DNA of 64,000 nt from Aminipila sp047974845 (GCA_047974845.1 JBKECQ010000038.1:1-64000); one strand, 5' to 3'. Counted from the stretch's first letter, positions 7,416 through 16,715 are shown. The notes: generated by a model not told the origin, from the letters alone. A program made the numbers and translations.

Positions 7416-9440
7416 CTATTTAACATATTGTGATACAATTTTATCTATCAATTCATCACTGGCTACATAAGGAATAGTAATGTGTCCATTCCCTGCATAT
7501 TTTTTGTTATATTCTACGGAAGTATCCAAAGCATTTACATTTCTTGCCCAGTTTCTTCTTGCAACACCACCCATTACATCCCACATCATTGCAGATCTAA
7601 TGATGTTATCAACTCTTTCACTTCCATCAAGCACCAGACCAAATCCGCCGTTTATAGATTTTCCTATTCCTACACCACCACCATTGTGAAGCGCACATAA
7701 GCTCATTCCTCTTGCCGCATTGCCGGCAAAACATTGAACTGCCATATCGGCCATTACATTACTTCCGTCTTTTATGTTTGATGTTTCTCTAAATGGCGAG
7801 TCTGTACCGCTTACATCATGATGGTCACGACCTAACATAACTGGACCGACCTTTCCTTCCCTAACCATTTCATTAAATTTAAGCGCAATATTAGTTCTAC
7901 CCTCAGCATCTTGGTACAAAATCCTAGCCTGAGTTCCAACTACCATTTTATTCTCTTTTGCATCTCTTATCCAAACCCAGTTATCTCTGTCTTGGAATCT
8001 TCTGGTTGGGTCAATGCAATCCATAGCCGCTTGGTCTGTTGCATCTAAATCTTCCGGTTTGCCTGACAAACATACCCATCTAAACGGCCCGTATCCGAAG
8101 TCAAATAACATTGGTCCCATAATATCCTCTACATATGAGGGCCATATAAATCCGTCTTTTTCATCTATTCCATTCTTTGAAATTTCTTTTACTCCTGCAT
8201 CATACATGGCCTTCATAAAAGAATTTCCGTAATCAAAGAAGTATGTACCCTGCTTTGTAAGAGCTTTAATTGCTTCATAATGTCTGTGTAATGACTCATC
8301 AACCTTATTGCAAAATTCGTTTCTATCATTTTTAAGTAAGGCTGTTCTGTCATCAAATGTCAATCCTACAGGACAATATCCTCCATTATATACATTATGG
8401 CATGAGGTTTGGTCGGAAAGAAGGTCTATCTTAAATCCTACTTCTACTGCCTTTTCAAGTAAATCAACAATATTCCCGTGATATGCTATTGATATGGATT
8501 CTTTTGCCTCTAATTTTTCTTTAGCCAAGTTAAATACCTTATCCAGGTCGCTTAGTATAATGTCAACCCATCCTTGATCCAATCTTGTTTCAATTCTTGA
8601 TAAATCCACTTCCGCAAAAATACCAACAGCTCTTGCAATATTGGCCGCCTTAGGCTGTGCTCCACTCATACCGCCAAGTCCGGATGAAACAAAAGTATGA
8701 CCTGCTAAATCTCCCTGCTCAGAAACACCCAGATATTTTCGACCTGCATTTAATATAGTATTAAATGTACCATGAACAATACCCTGAGGACCTATATACA
8801 TCCAGCCCCCCGCTGTCATTTGACCATAGTTTGCAACACCCATTTGCTCCGCTATTTCCCAATCATCCAAATTGTCAAACATTCCTATCATCAATGCGTT
8901 AGTGATTATAACGCGAGGTGCTTCAGGCTTTGATGGGAATAAGCCAAGTGGATGACCTGATTCAATTACTAAAGTCTGCTGGTCAGTTAACTGTTCAAGG
9001 TATTTTTTTATTAATCTATACTGCAACCAATTCTGACAAGGCTGGCCTGTTTCTCCATATGTAACAAGTTCATAAGGATAAAGTGCAATTTCAAAGTCTA
9101 AATTGTTATCAATCATAACTTGAAAAGCCTTACCCTCTATACAGTTGCCCTTATATTCCTCAATAGGCTTTCCATAGATTCTTCCTTCCGGTCTGTATCT
9201 ATATGCATATATTCTTCCATATGTTTTTAATTCTTCCATAAATTCAGGCGCTAAAACTTCATGAAGCTCTTCCGGTACATATCTAAGTGCATTTTTTAAT
9301 GCAAGTCTTGTCTGTGCCGGTGTAAGCCTAAATCCTCTATCCGGAGCCCTTCTTTTTCCTTCCACAAAAGCCGGATATTCTGGCAGTATATTATCAAGCT
9401 TTACAGTCATTGCCTCTGCAATTTTTTTATTATCAAACAT
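7416..9440 (-). CDS. hutU: Urocanate hydratase
   Basis: Urocanase, which adds water to urocanate to form imidazolonepropionate using tightly bound NAD+. The protein is 674 aa, longer than the roughly 550-aa Bacillus/Pseudomonas enzyme and matching the long urocanases of anaerobes. SGLGGMSGAQPKAA is the NAD-binding region. GRDHHDVSGTDSPFRETS and LHNGGGVGIGKSINGGFG are conserved blocks around the active site. GGGAGG-type RBS precedes the ATG. Second gene of the hut operon. Confidence 0.95.
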   Translation of the reverse strand: MFDNKKIAEAMTVKLDNILPEYPAFVEGKRRAPDRGFRLTPAQTRLALKNALRYVPEELHEVLAPEFMEELKTYGRIYAYRYRPEGRIYGKPIEEYKGNCIEGKAFQVMIDNNLDFEIALYPYELVTYGETGQPCQNWLQYRLIKKYLEQLTDQQTLVIESGHPLGLFPSKPEAPRVIITNALMIGMFDNLDDWEIAEQMGVANYGQMTAGGWMYIGPQGIVHGTFNTILNAGRKYLGVSEQGDLAGHTFVSSGLGGMSGAQPKAANIARAVGIFAEVDLSRIETRLDQGWVDIILSDLDKVFNLAKEKLEAKESISIAYHGNIVDLLEKAVEVGFKIDLLSDQTSCHNVYNGGYCPVGLTFDDRTALLKNDRNEFCNKVDESLHRHYEAIKALTKQGTYFFDYGNSFMKAMYDAGVKEISKNGIDEKDGFIWPSYVEDIMGPMLFDFGYGPFRWVCLSGKPEDLDATDQAAMDCIDPTRRFQDRDNWVWIRDAKENKMVVGTQARILYQDAEGRTNIALKFNEMVREGKVGPVMLGRDHHDVSGTDSPFRETSNIKDGSNVMADMAVQCFAGNAARGMSLCALHNGGGVGIGKSINGGFGLVLDGSERVDNIIRSAMMWDVMGGVARRNWARNVNALDTSVEYNKKYAGNGHITIPYVASDELIDKIVSQYVK

Positions 9441-9484
9441 TCGTTTTACCTCCCAAATCTATGTTATTGAATCTATATTGTCTA

Positions 9485-11008
9485 TTATAAAATGCTAACT
9501 TTTTTATCTACAGCCTCTACCAATGAGTTGTTCTTTATCATTTCATCGAATTTCTTCAATTCATAATGCATGATTACATCTTGATCCACCGGTTCCACCG
9601 ATTGTCTAATAAAGTCATAGGCTGCCTGCGTACCCTTTGCTAATCCCTTTTCACCGCGAAGCCAAATACTTTGTGATGCTGCAAATAATTCAATTCCAAG
9701 AACTTTTTGTGCATTGTCAAGAACTAATGCCGCAGTTCTCGCCGCAGTTGTTCCCATACTTACATGGTCCTCTTGATTTCCCGATGAAGGAATAGAGTCT
9801 ACACACGCAGGATGAGCATATATTTTATTCTCTGACACCATTGATGCCGCCGCATATTGAGTAATCATAAAACCGGAGCAAACTCCACCATGTTTTGTTA
9901 AGAATGCAGGTAAACCCTCTGATAATTGAGGATTAACAAGTCTCTCTGTTCTTCTTTCTGAAACATCTGCCAACTCAGCTATGGCTATCTTTAAGAAGTC
10001 AAATGCCAAAGCCATAGGCTGACCATGGAAATTACCTCCGGATATTACTTCATCTTCATCCGGGAAGATAAGCGGATTATCCGTTACTGCATTAAGTTCT
10101 CTTGTCACAGCCTCGTATACATATTGTATTGCATCTCTTGATGCACCATGAATTTGAGGAATACATCTTAATGAATATGGATCTTGAACCTTATTTGGAT
10201 TTATTTCCTTAGCGTTTTCACTGCCTTCAAGCAACGCCAATAAGTTTTTAGCAACATCCTTTTGACCTTTATGTCCCCTTACATCGTGAACCTTATGGTC
10301 GTATGCTTTCTTAATTCCATTCAGAGCTTCTGCAGTCATTGCAGTAGCAATGTCCGCCACCTTAAGCAAGTTCATAGCTTCCCAAAGAACATTCACCCCT
10401 ATGGCCGTCATAATCTGAGTTCCATTGATTAAGGCAAGGCCCTCCTTAGCCGCAAGTTCCACTATTGGAATTCCCGCCAGTTCCATGGCTTTTCTCCCCG
10501 GCATAATTTCTCCATTATATTCTGCATCACCCTCACCTATCATAGTAAGTACCATATGTGATAATGGAGCTAAATCCCCAGAAGCTCCTAATGAACCTTT
10601 TTCAGGAATAACCGGATGTACTTTTTTATTTAACATTTGAAGCAATGTATTTAATGTTTCCGGTCTAATCCCAGAATGTCCTCTGGAAAGAGCATTGCAT
10701 CTTAAAAGCATGGCAGCTCTAACAACTTCTCTAGGCAGACCATTTCCCAATGCACAAGTATGACTGATTATTAAGTTTCTCTGTAAATCAGCAGTTTCTT
10801 CATTTGATATAAAAGTATCTGAGAATTTACCAAATCCAGTAGTAAGCCCGTATATTACCGCTCCTTGCTCTAGCTTTTTATCCACATAGTCTCTAGCTTT
10901 TTTTACAGCCAATTGAGCCTCCGGTGCAATAGAAACCTCTTCATCATATCTAGCCACACGAATAACTTCTTCTACTGTCAATTTCATTCCATTTATTATA
11001 ATGCTCAT
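9485..11008 (-). CDS. hutH: Histidine ammonia-lyase
   Basis: Deaminates L-histidine to trans-urocanate, the first step of the pathway. The GSLGASGDLAPLSHM block holds the Ala-Ser-Gly triad that cyclises to the MIO electrophile. YGLTTGFGKFSDT near residue 53 and the SSGNQEDHVSMG motif are also diagnostic. 507 aa, standard length. It leads the operon hutH-hutU-hutI-fchA-ftcD and has a recognisable upstream promoter at 11116-11145. No separate hut transporter gene is adjacent; the NhaC-type gene upstream may or may not import histidine. Confidence 0.95.
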   Translation of the reverse strand: MSIIINGMKLTVEEVIRVARYDEEVSIAPEAQLAVKKARDYVDKKLEQGAVIYGLTTGFGKFSDTFISNEETADLQRNLIISHTCALGNGLPREVVRAAMLLRCNALSRGHSGIRPETLNTLLQMLNKKVHPVIPEKGSLGASGDLAPLSHMVLTMIGEGDAEYNGEIMPGRKAMELAGIPIVELAAKEGLALINGTQIMTAIGVNVLWEAMNLLKVADIATAMTAEALNGIKKAYDHKVHDVRGHKGQKDVAKNLLALLEGSENAKEINPNKVQDPYSLRCIPQIHGASRDAIQYVYEAVTRELNAVTDNPLIFPDEDEVISGGNFHGQPMALAFDFLKIAIAELADVSERRTERLVNPQLSEGLPAFLTKHGGVCSGFMITQYAAASMVSENKIYAHPACVDSIPSSGNQEDHVSMGTTAARTAALVLDNAQKVLGIELFAASQSIWLRGEKGLAKGTQAAYDFIRQSVEPVDQDVIMHYELKKFDEMIKNNSLVEAVDKKVSIL

Positions 11009-11115
11009 TCCTTTATATCCTTTCTTTATATAATTACCTGAGTTTTATTTTTTATATTTATTCATTATATATGTATATTTATACTTGTTTATACAAATTT
11101 ATAGCCTTTGGGTTG

Positions 11116-11145
11116 ATTATATCAAATTTGTTATATATTTTACAA
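11116..11145 (-). promoter_or_regulatory. Candidate hut operon promoter
   Basis: On the minus strand TTGTAA (11145-11140), 18-base spacer, TATAAT (11121-11116), about 105 bases before the hutH start. The remaining 11146-11450 is A+T-rich with a small inverted repeat ATAGTTTT/AAAACTAT near 11346-11372 and no credible gene. Confidence 0.5.
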
Positions 11146-11450
11146 TACTTAATTTTAAATTTTCTAAAAATTAATCTAACCCTTGTATTTATAAGTCATT
11201 TTGCATACAATTTAAATTTATTACTGTATTCAAATAAAGCAACATAGTACTTTTAAGATATTGATTTATATCGTTATTGCTTTACCTAAGTATCACTTTA
11301 CTATGAATAATTATGCTAAATTTAGTATTTACTGTTCTTGCTTTATAGTTTTGGGTACCAACAAAAACTATGTTAAAAGGATAAATATGCTATAATCCCG
11401 GCTAACTAATTATAGTGATTATTATAATAATGGTAGTGTTTACTCCAAAC

Positions 11451-11493
11451 TAAAAGGCTTGACACCTGCAAAATGCAGATTTCAAGCCTTTTA
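11451..11493 (-). terminator. Terminator hairpin downstream of the nhaC gene
   Basis: 12-bp arms TAAAAGGCTTGA (11451-11462) and TCAAGCCTTTTA (11482-11493), with an inner CTGCA/TGCAG stem. It lies after the ald-nhaC operon and before the hut promoter, so it probably insulates the two. Confidence 0.6.
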
Positions 11494-11544
11494 GCATCTT
11501 AATTATTAAATTTTAGCTTTTTAGGATATGGTGTCTAGCTTTTT

Positions 11545-11566
11545 GAGGTGGGTCTTATCCCACCTC
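11545..11566. repeat. GC-rich hairpin after nhaC
   Basis: Perfect stem GAGGTGGG (11545-11552) and CCCACCTC (11559-11566) with a 6-base loop and no T run on either strand. Probably a 3'-end stabilising stem of the ald-nhaC transcript. Confidence 0.4.
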
Positions 11567-11626
11567 ATGTTGAGCATTACCATTTTTTTAGATTCTATAT
11601 TTATTTAAGAAGAGACTTTTGCCAAT

Positions 11627-13027
11627 TTATATTTGTGTAAAGCCAAGAATCAAATATCCTACGATTGCTAGTGCTCCACAAATCAAGGAATAAGGAATCT
11701 GAGTCTTTACGTGGTCGATGTGGTCTGCCGCCGCACCTGTGGATGCCAATACTGTAGTATCTGAAAGCGGTGAGCAGTGATCTCCGAATACGCCGCCGCC
11801 TGCTACTGCCGCAAAGGATGCAACGATAAGAGTTGTCATCTGCCCATCTGTAAAGGAGAACGCTAAAGGAAGCGCAATCGGCATACAGATTGCAAATGTT
11901 CCCCAGGATGAACCCGTTGAGAACGCCATTATAGCCGCGATAGTAAAGATTATTGCCGGAAGAAGCTCAGGGCTTAAGAAGCCTTCGCTTACGGATACGA
12001 TGTAGTTTGCAGTACCCATAGTCTTGCTCAATGAATTTACAGAGTAAGCAAGTGCAAGAAGCATTACCGCTGGTACGCCGCCCTTAACTCCCGCTGTGAC
12101 TGTGGACATTACTTCTTTAAAAGGAATACCCTGAATCATCATGCTAACGCTCATGAAAAGTACAACGAACAGGAATGCTTCCATAGTCTTTGCAGATTTC
12201 ATAGTGATGTATGTCCCCATGGCTATGACAATAATCATGATTACCGGAAGGATAAAGTTTAAAAATACTCTTGTCTGAATACCAGGATATGCTTCCATTT
12301 CTGTAAGCTCTTTGCCAATAAGCGGTGTCGCTCCATCTGCAATAACTTTACCTTCTTCCATAGCTCTCTTTTCAGCCTTTTTCATAGGTCCAAAGTCCTT
12401 TATGATTCCGGATGCAATCAGTCCTACCAGAAGTACTGATAAAATTGGGTAGAAGTTTAGGGGGATAGCTTTCATGAACAATGCCATGGCCTGTTCCTGA
12501 TTTGCGATACATCCCACTCCAACAGCAAGTCCTGTCAGATATGCCGCCCATCCCGTGATAGGCATCAGTACGCTTACCGGTGCGGATGTTGAGTCAGCGA
12601 TGTATGACAACTTTTCTCTTGAAATTCTTGCTTTGTCAGAGATTTCTCTCATGGTTGTTCCTACAAACAGTGGGCTGAAAGAGTCTGAGAAGTATACAAA
12701 CATTCCCAATACCCAAGAAACCAACTGAATTTGTTTTCTTTTCAGGTTCTTTCTGTCAACAAATTGTGCGAAACCCTGAATAGCTCCTGTCTTGTGGAAA
12801 TATGCTACCAGAATAGCGATGTACATATTTAAAAGCATTACCCATGCAAAACTGGTAGTTCCCAAGCTCTCTTTGATCAAGGTAGGTAGTCCAAAAACAC
12901 CCTGCCCCGCTACCAAAGTTCCCGCCAAACAGGCGATTAAAAGGGATGCGACTGTATTCTTTGTCACAAAGGACAATACTATTGCTATCACCGCCGGAAG
13001 CAGTGACAATATACCCATATGTTCCAT
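11627..13027 (-). CDS. NhaC family Na+/H+ (or amino acid) antiporter
   Basis: Polytopic membrane transporter of about 466 aa, with roughly 11-12 hydrophobic segments. The FADSxS-type segment FSDSFSPLFVGTTMREIS, STSAPVSVLMPITGWAAY and FGDHCSPLSDTTVLAS are typical NhaC-family motifs. I place the start at ATG 13027 (MEHMGILSLLP) because GGAGG lies 7 bases upstream; an in-frame ATG at 13069 would add a non-hydrophobic tail. It follows ald by 51 bases, so both are probably transcribed from the sigma-54 promoter. NhaC-family members also move amino acids, and the pairing with alanine dehydrogenase suggests an amino acid or Na+-coupled role. Substrate unproven. Confidence 0.85.
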   Translation of the reverse strand: MEHMGILSLLPAVIAIVLSFVTKNTVASLLIACLAGTLVAGQGVFGLPTLIKESLGTTSFAWVMLLNMYIAILVAYFHKTGAIQGFAQFVDRKNLKRKQIQLVSWVLGMFVYFSDSFSPLFVGTTMREISDKARISREKLSYIADSTSAPVSVLMPITGWAAYLTGLAVGVGCIANQEQAMALFMKAIPLNFYPILSVLLVGLIASGIIKDFGPMKKAEKRAMEEGKVIADGATPLIGKELTEMEAYPGIQTRVFLNFILPVIMIIVIAMGTYITMKSAKTMEAFLFVVLFMSVSMMIQGIPFKEVMSTVTAGVKGGVPAVMLLALAYSVNSLSKTMGTANYIVSVSEGFLSPELLPAIIFTIAAIMAFSTGSSWGTFAICMPIALPLAFSFTDGQMTTLIVASFAAVAGGGVFGDHCSPLSDTTVLASTGAAADHIDHVKTQIPYSLICGALAIVGYLILGFTQI

Positions 13028-13078
13028 AATGTTTCCTCCGTATAAAAATGCTGTGGAAGCATTGCACACTTACTACTA

Positions 13079-14242
13079 CTATAATTTGATAAAATTATTG
13101 GATTTTGTGCCTGTCGCCGCTGGAGCAGGGTCTAAGTTCTGCTTTGTAATATTCAAGATGTCTTCTGGCTTAATCCACGGGTAACCCTGTATTCCACTGG
13201 TTTCTTCATGTGTCAGATATCCCTTATATGTTGTCAAGCTTCTTCTAAGGAATCCATTCTTTACGCAAGCTGTTTCAATGCCCTCGTTCATAATGCTTCT
13301 AAAGTGAGGCAGAACAGATGCCGCATAAGCGATGGATGTTGACTGAGCAATGGCACCGGGGATATTTGATACACAGTAGTGTACCACACCCTCTTCGATA
13401 TATGTAGGTTCTGAGTGAGTTGTTTCATGGAAGGTTTCGATAGCTCCCACATCATTGCTTATATCTACAATAACAGCTCCTCTGCCCATTGATCTAACCA
13501 TTTCACGATCAATCATGAATTCCTTGGAGTTTTTAGGCCATCTTACGCAGTTTATGAGAAGGTCTGTCTGCGGAAGAATCTTCTTAATGTTATATTTGTT
13601 GGCAATCATAGTATTTACTTTACCACCATACTTACTGCCAATATCTCTTAAAATTCCGATGTTGACATCGCCGCAAGTAACCCATGCATTGTTATTTACA
13701 AGAACCTCGATTGCCGCTTTTCCTACTGTACCACAGCCGAGAACTACGGCATTTACGCCGGGAGCGCCTCCAAGTCCGTTTACGAACTTACCTTTTCCTC
13801 CATAGTTTGTAAGCATGGAAGCAAGACCCATAAATGCCCCTGCTTTTCCCGCCGCTTCACAGTTAGGTGAACCGTATCGGTGGGAATCCTCCGCTGTAAA
13901 TGCGATTACTTTTTTCTTTAAGAGAGCTTCAACTTCTTCGGGGTGAGCCGCTGGGTGAATACAAGTGAAGATAATCTGATTTTCTCTGAGCAATTCGTAT
14001 TCGCAAGGTTCGATTTCCTTTACCTTTGCCACGAATTCACAAGTAGCGTAGATTTCTTCCATGGTATCGACTATCTTTGCTCCTGCCTCTTCATATTCTT
14101 TATCTTCAAATCCTGCCATATACCCTGCATTTTTCTGCACATACACTTCATGGCCGTCCAAAACTAAGGCGTCGACTTCTGCAGGAGTAGCTATGACTCG
14201 ATATTCACCGTCTTTGATTTCCTTCAAAACTCCAAATTTCAT
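13079..14242 (-). CDS. ald: Alanine dehydrogenase
   Basis: NAD-dependent alanine dehydrogenase family (387 aa), interconverting L-alanine with pyruvate, ammonia and NADH. Catalytic residues sit exactly where they do in the known enzymes: Arg15, Lys75 (KVKE) and His96 (IHPAA). The Rossmann motif is VVLGCGTVG, and DISNDVG-IETF and HYCVSNIPGA cover the conserved C-terminal region. The segment after His96 differs from the usual YETV sequence, so a related amino acid substrate is possible. GGGAGG precedes the ATG. First gene of the ald-nhaC operon, next to a perfect -24/-12 promoter. Confidence 0.85.
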   Translation of the reverse strand: MKFGVLKEIKDGEYRVIATPAEVDALVLDGHEVYVQKNAGYMAGFEDKEYEEAGAKIVDTMEEIYATCEFVAKVKEIEPCEYELLRENQIIFTCIHPAAHPEEVEALLKKKVIAFTAEDSHRYGSPNCEAAGKAGAFMGLASMLTNYGGKGKFVNGLGGAPGVNAVVLGCGTVGKAAIEVLVNNNAWVTCGDVNIGILRDIGSKYGGKVNTMIANKYNIKKILPQTDLLINCVRWPKNSKEFMIDREMVRSMGRGAVIVDISNDVGAIETFHETTHSEPTYIEEGVVHYCVSNIPGAIAQSTSIAYAASVLPHFRSIMNEGIETACVKNGFLRRSLTTYKGYLTHEETSGIQGYPWIKPEDILNITKQNLDPAPAATGTKSNNFIKL

Positions 14243-14308
14243 TTTACACCTCCCAGTATTTTTGCGTTTTATTTATTATCTATAGAAAGTATTACGCTTA
14301 TACATAAG

Positions 14309-14324
14309 AGCAAGTTTTGTGCCA
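14309..14324 (-). promoter_or_regulatory. Sigma-54 (-24/-12) promoter of ald-nhaC
   Basis: Minus strand reads TGGCAC-AAAAC-TTGCT, a full match to the RpoN consensus TGGCAC-N5-TTGCW, 67 bases before the ald ATG. The neighbouring gene (14497-15978) encodes a sigma-54 activator with an intact GAFTGA loop, so regulator and target are adjacent. Confidence 0.85.
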
Positions 14325-14330
14325 ACCCAT

Positions 14331-14370
14331 AAAAAAAGCGTAACATGTCCCGTTTTCCAACACGTTACGC
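14331..14370 (-). terminator. Terminator of the sigma-54 activator gene (possible activator site)
   Basis: Arms GCGTAACATGT (14338-14348) and ACACGTTACGC (14360-14370) form an 11-bp stem with one G-U pair on the minus strand, followed there by seven T. It ends the activator gene immediately before the ald promoter. The same dyad could also serve as an enhancer site for the activator; that is speculative. Confidence 0.7.
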
Positions 14371-14496
14371 CTTTTACGTTTTTTTGTACTTTTTATCCGT
14401 CGACAAAATACTTCTTTTTTCGCCCATTTTAGAGCCTTCTTCCGCTCATTTGATAGCGGGTGTTTTAGCTTATCTCTCAAGAAAGATGTTTATCAC

Positions 14497-15978
14497 TTAA
14501 CACTGCAAAATCCTGTACTCTTTCACTTTACGGCTTAAAGTTTGCCTCGGTATGCCCAGTAATTTTGCCGCTTGAGATATATTATTGTCATTTTCATTCA
14601 GTGCCTTTTTGATGAGCTGCTTTTCATATTCACAGACTATGTCCGCCAAAGTTCCGCTCTCTCCCGTCACCTCATATGGTTTTTCTGCGGTCTTTAATCC
14701 GTATAAATCCGAGAGTCGCCCAGGTTCATTGCTGTCCTTTTCCAACTCTCCACTTACAGGCAGTTCCATGAGTTCCAATTTTGATTTTACGTCCATGAAC
14801 TCCAAACACAGCGAATTGTCTTCTGCTACTCCTGCTCCATATGCAATAAGGCTTTCCAATTCTCTGACATTTCCGGGCCATGAGTAATTCTGCAAAGTCT
14901 TATACAGCTTGTTGGATATGAAGTGTATGTCCTTATTTAAAGCTTTATTATATTTGGATATAAAGAATGTCACCAAAAGCGGCACATCGTCCTTTCGCTC
15001 TCTCAGCGGAGGAATGTTAATATTAAAGACACTCAGCCTGTAATATATGTCCTGTCGCAATGTCCCCTGTTTTACTATTTTTACGGGATCCTCGTTGGTG
15101 GCGGTGATTATTCGCAAGTTCACCTTTTGCAAGTTATGGGAGCCTACTTTTCTGAATGTGCCATCCTGCAATACTCTCAGCAGCTTTGCCTGCAAGTTCA
15201 CCGACATAGAGTTAATTTCATCCAGAAATAATGTGCCGCCATCGGCTAACTCAAAGAGACCCACGTTGTCTATGGCTCCGGTAAAAGCGCCCTTAGATGT
15301 TCCAAACAATATGCTCTCCAAAAGAGTATCCGGAATAGCCGCACAATTTTGAGCCACGAAAGGTTTCTCTGCCCTATCGCTCAAACTATGTATTGACTGG
15401 GCTACCAATTCTTTTCCCGTGCCCGTCTCACCATATATCATTACGGGTAAATCGCAAGCCCCAGCCTTTTTAATAAGTTTTTTCATTTCCAGCATCTTGT
15501 GGTTACCGGTCACAATGTCATCTATTGTGTAATGCAGTCCGCTTTCAGTTTGAAATGCTTCCATGCTCTTCATGGCATCAATGGCATCTACCAGCTCTTC
15601 TGAAAGCTCTATTGCCTCTTCATCGTCATTTACAACTACTGAACAGGATAAATCAATGGCACCGACGATTTTCCCCGCCGACTTTATGGGAGTTGACAGG
15701 GATGCTATCTTTATGGAGTTTCTTCCCACAGCCTTCAGGTCCTGACTCTCCACATAGATAGGTACTCCGTAGCGCATGGCTCTGTACATACTGCTGGTGC
15801 CCTCGTCCATGTCGTACACTTCCAAAAGTTTTTTCCCCACTACTTCATAATTCTTACCCCGTCCTGAGTTAAGCTTGTTGTTAAACTTAGCGGTGAATAG
15901 GATCTCTCCCTTAGTGTCGATTATAGTAATGCCGTCAATTGATCCGTTTCCATTAAATAAGTGATTCATTACGTTCAT
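14497..15978 (-). CDS. Sigma-54-dependent transcriptional activator, PAS-AAA-Fis
   Basis: Enhancer-binding protein of 493 aa. Residues about 10-120 form a PAS-like sensory domain, and the central AAA+ domain starts near residue 150. It has Walker A GETGTGKE, the sigma-54 contact loop GAFTGA, Walker B LFLDEIN and the arginine-finger region YYRLSVF. The C terminus is a Fis-type HTH (NNISQAAKLLGIPRQTLSRK). All residues needed for sigma-54 activation look intact. The gene is followed by a terminator and then the sigma-54 promoter of ald-nhaC, its likely target. The effector bound by the PAS domain is unknown. Confidence 0.93.
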   Translation of the reverse strand: MNVMNHLFNGNGSIDGITIIDTKGEILFTAKFNNKLNSGRGKNYEVVGKKLLEVYDMDEGTSSMYRAMRYGVPIYVESQDLKAVGRNSIKIASLSTPIKSAGKIVGAIDLSCSVVVNDDEEAIELSEELVDAIDAMKSMEAFQTESGLHYTIDDIVTGNHKMLEMKKLIKKAGACDLPVMIYGETGTGKELVAQSIHSLSDRAEKPFVAQNCAAIPDTLLESILFGTSKGAFTGAIDNVGLFELADGGTLFLDEINSMSVNLQAKLLRVLQDGTFRKVGSHNLQKVNLRIITATNEDPVKIVKQGTLRQDIYYRLSVFNINIPPLRERKDDVPLLVTFFISKYNKALNKDIHFISNKLYKTLQNYSWPGNVRELESLIAYGAGVAEDNSLCLEFMDVKSKLELMELPVSGELEKDSNEPGRLSDLYGLKTAEKPYEVTGESGTLADIVCEYEKQLIKKALNENDNNISQAAKLLGIPRQTLSRKVKEYRILQC

Positions 15979-16021
15979 CCCGTTTTTCTCTCCTATTGTT
16001 CCATAAACAATTTATCCGTTC

Positions 16022-16069
16022 TTTTCGCCCACCAGCGACTTATTATCTCGCTGACCAAAAGAAGTTGCC
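16022..16069 (-). pseudogene. Remnant of a threonine ammonia-lyase gene 3' end
   Basis: 16022-16036 equals 18290-18304 (the stop-proximal end of the ilvA-type gene), and 16033-16069 matches 18448-18484 with one mismatch. The two source segments are 144 bases apart in the intact gene and both contain CAGC, which sits at the join. This is therefore a collapsed copy with an internal deletion at a 4-base microhomology. It is too short to code. Confidence 0.75.
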
Positions 16070-16094
16070 ACTGCTACTGAAGTATAGTTTTTTG

Positions 16095-16272
16095 ATTATT
16101 TACTGTACAATTAACAAATTAGTTAAATAATTGCGTTAATTAAAATACTAGCTAAATCATACCATTGTTATTTAGTTTAAGCAATAAACTTATACACACA
16201 GAATGAGCATACAATGAGCCAAATTTTTGAACTATCTACTAGGTCTACTAGGCTACAAGTTTTAGTAATTTT
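16095..16272 (+). repeat. Degenerate copy of the ATPase-gene promoter and first codons
   Basis: Closely matches 19538-19707, the intergenic region and first roughly 18 codons of the DUF815-type ATPase gene, in the same orientation. The copy has lost the ribosome binding site (AGAAGGAG became AGAATGAG), carries a 9-base insertion in the coding start, and loses similarity after about 16272. It is a dead duplicate. Together with the ilvA remnant it fills 15979-16293. Confidence 0.8.
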
Positions 16273-16293
16273 TAATCCCCTATTCAAATATTT

Positions 16294-16596
16294 TTACACT
16301 ATTTGTCGCACTTGGACTGACAATTCATCAATTAAAAAGCGTATTACAACTGGCATAACCCGCCTATTTGCAATACGCTTTTCACTTATTATTTTAATTT
16401 TAATTTTTTCATTAATCTCAGCTGTCATATACTGAATCAACGGTCCTATAGCCATCATTCCCTTTGACTTTATGTAATTTTCCATCATTGTTACAGTTTT
16501 GTCTAAATGCTGAAAATCCTCTTCAATTACTTCCTTTATTAATACGTTTTGTAATTTCAAAGTTTTGTTATATGCTAGTTTAAATTTTTCTGACAT
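16294..16596 (-). CDS. Hypothetical protein, probably truncated (effector-binding-like)
   Basis: The 100-aa reading frame starts with a good RBS (AGAGGA 4-5 bases before ATG). The first 65 residues look like the N-terminal half of a GyrI-like/DUF5085-type effector-binding domain (MENYIKSKGMMAIGPLIQYM). The remaining residues run through a terminator hairpin (16335-16382) into the duplication scar and resemble nothing, so the original C-terminal half was probably lost when the scar formed. Family assignment is tentative. Confidence 0.4.
   Translation of the reverse strand: MSEKFKLAYNKTLKLQNVLIKEVIEEDFQHLDKTVTMMENYIKSKGMMAIGPLIQYMTAEINEKIKIKIISEKRIANRRVMPVVIRFLIDELSVQVRQIV
16335..16382 (-). 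terminator. Terminator-like inverted repeat within the truncated gene end
   Basis: Arms AAAAGCGTATT (16335-16345) and AATACGCTTTT (16372-16382), followed on the minus strand by further T. It overlaps the 3' part of the truncated hypothetical gene. Confidence 0.5.
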
Positions 16597-16715
16597 AAGT
16601 CCTCTTGTTCCATATGTATAACCATAGCGTATGATTATACATATGTAATACTTCTAATTTAAAAATTTGTTATATCATACAAATTTTCATTAGCATAATC
16701 TACGATAATTGCAAC

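Noticed and set aside
11301..11393. 30-codon plus-strand ORF in the hut upstream gap
   Set aside because: No RBS, no repeated codon pattern, and it lies in A+T-rich noncoding sequence.
14298..14480. 60-aa minus-strand ORF between ald and the sigma-54 activator
   Set aside because: It runs through the activator's terminator and the -24/-12 promoter of ald, and has no RBS or recognisable composition.
16214..16435. 73-aa plus-strand ORF beginning like the DUF815 ATPase
   Set aside because: It begins in the decayed copy of the ATPase start and diverges after about 18 codons; its RBS is mutated. Reported as a repeat instead.
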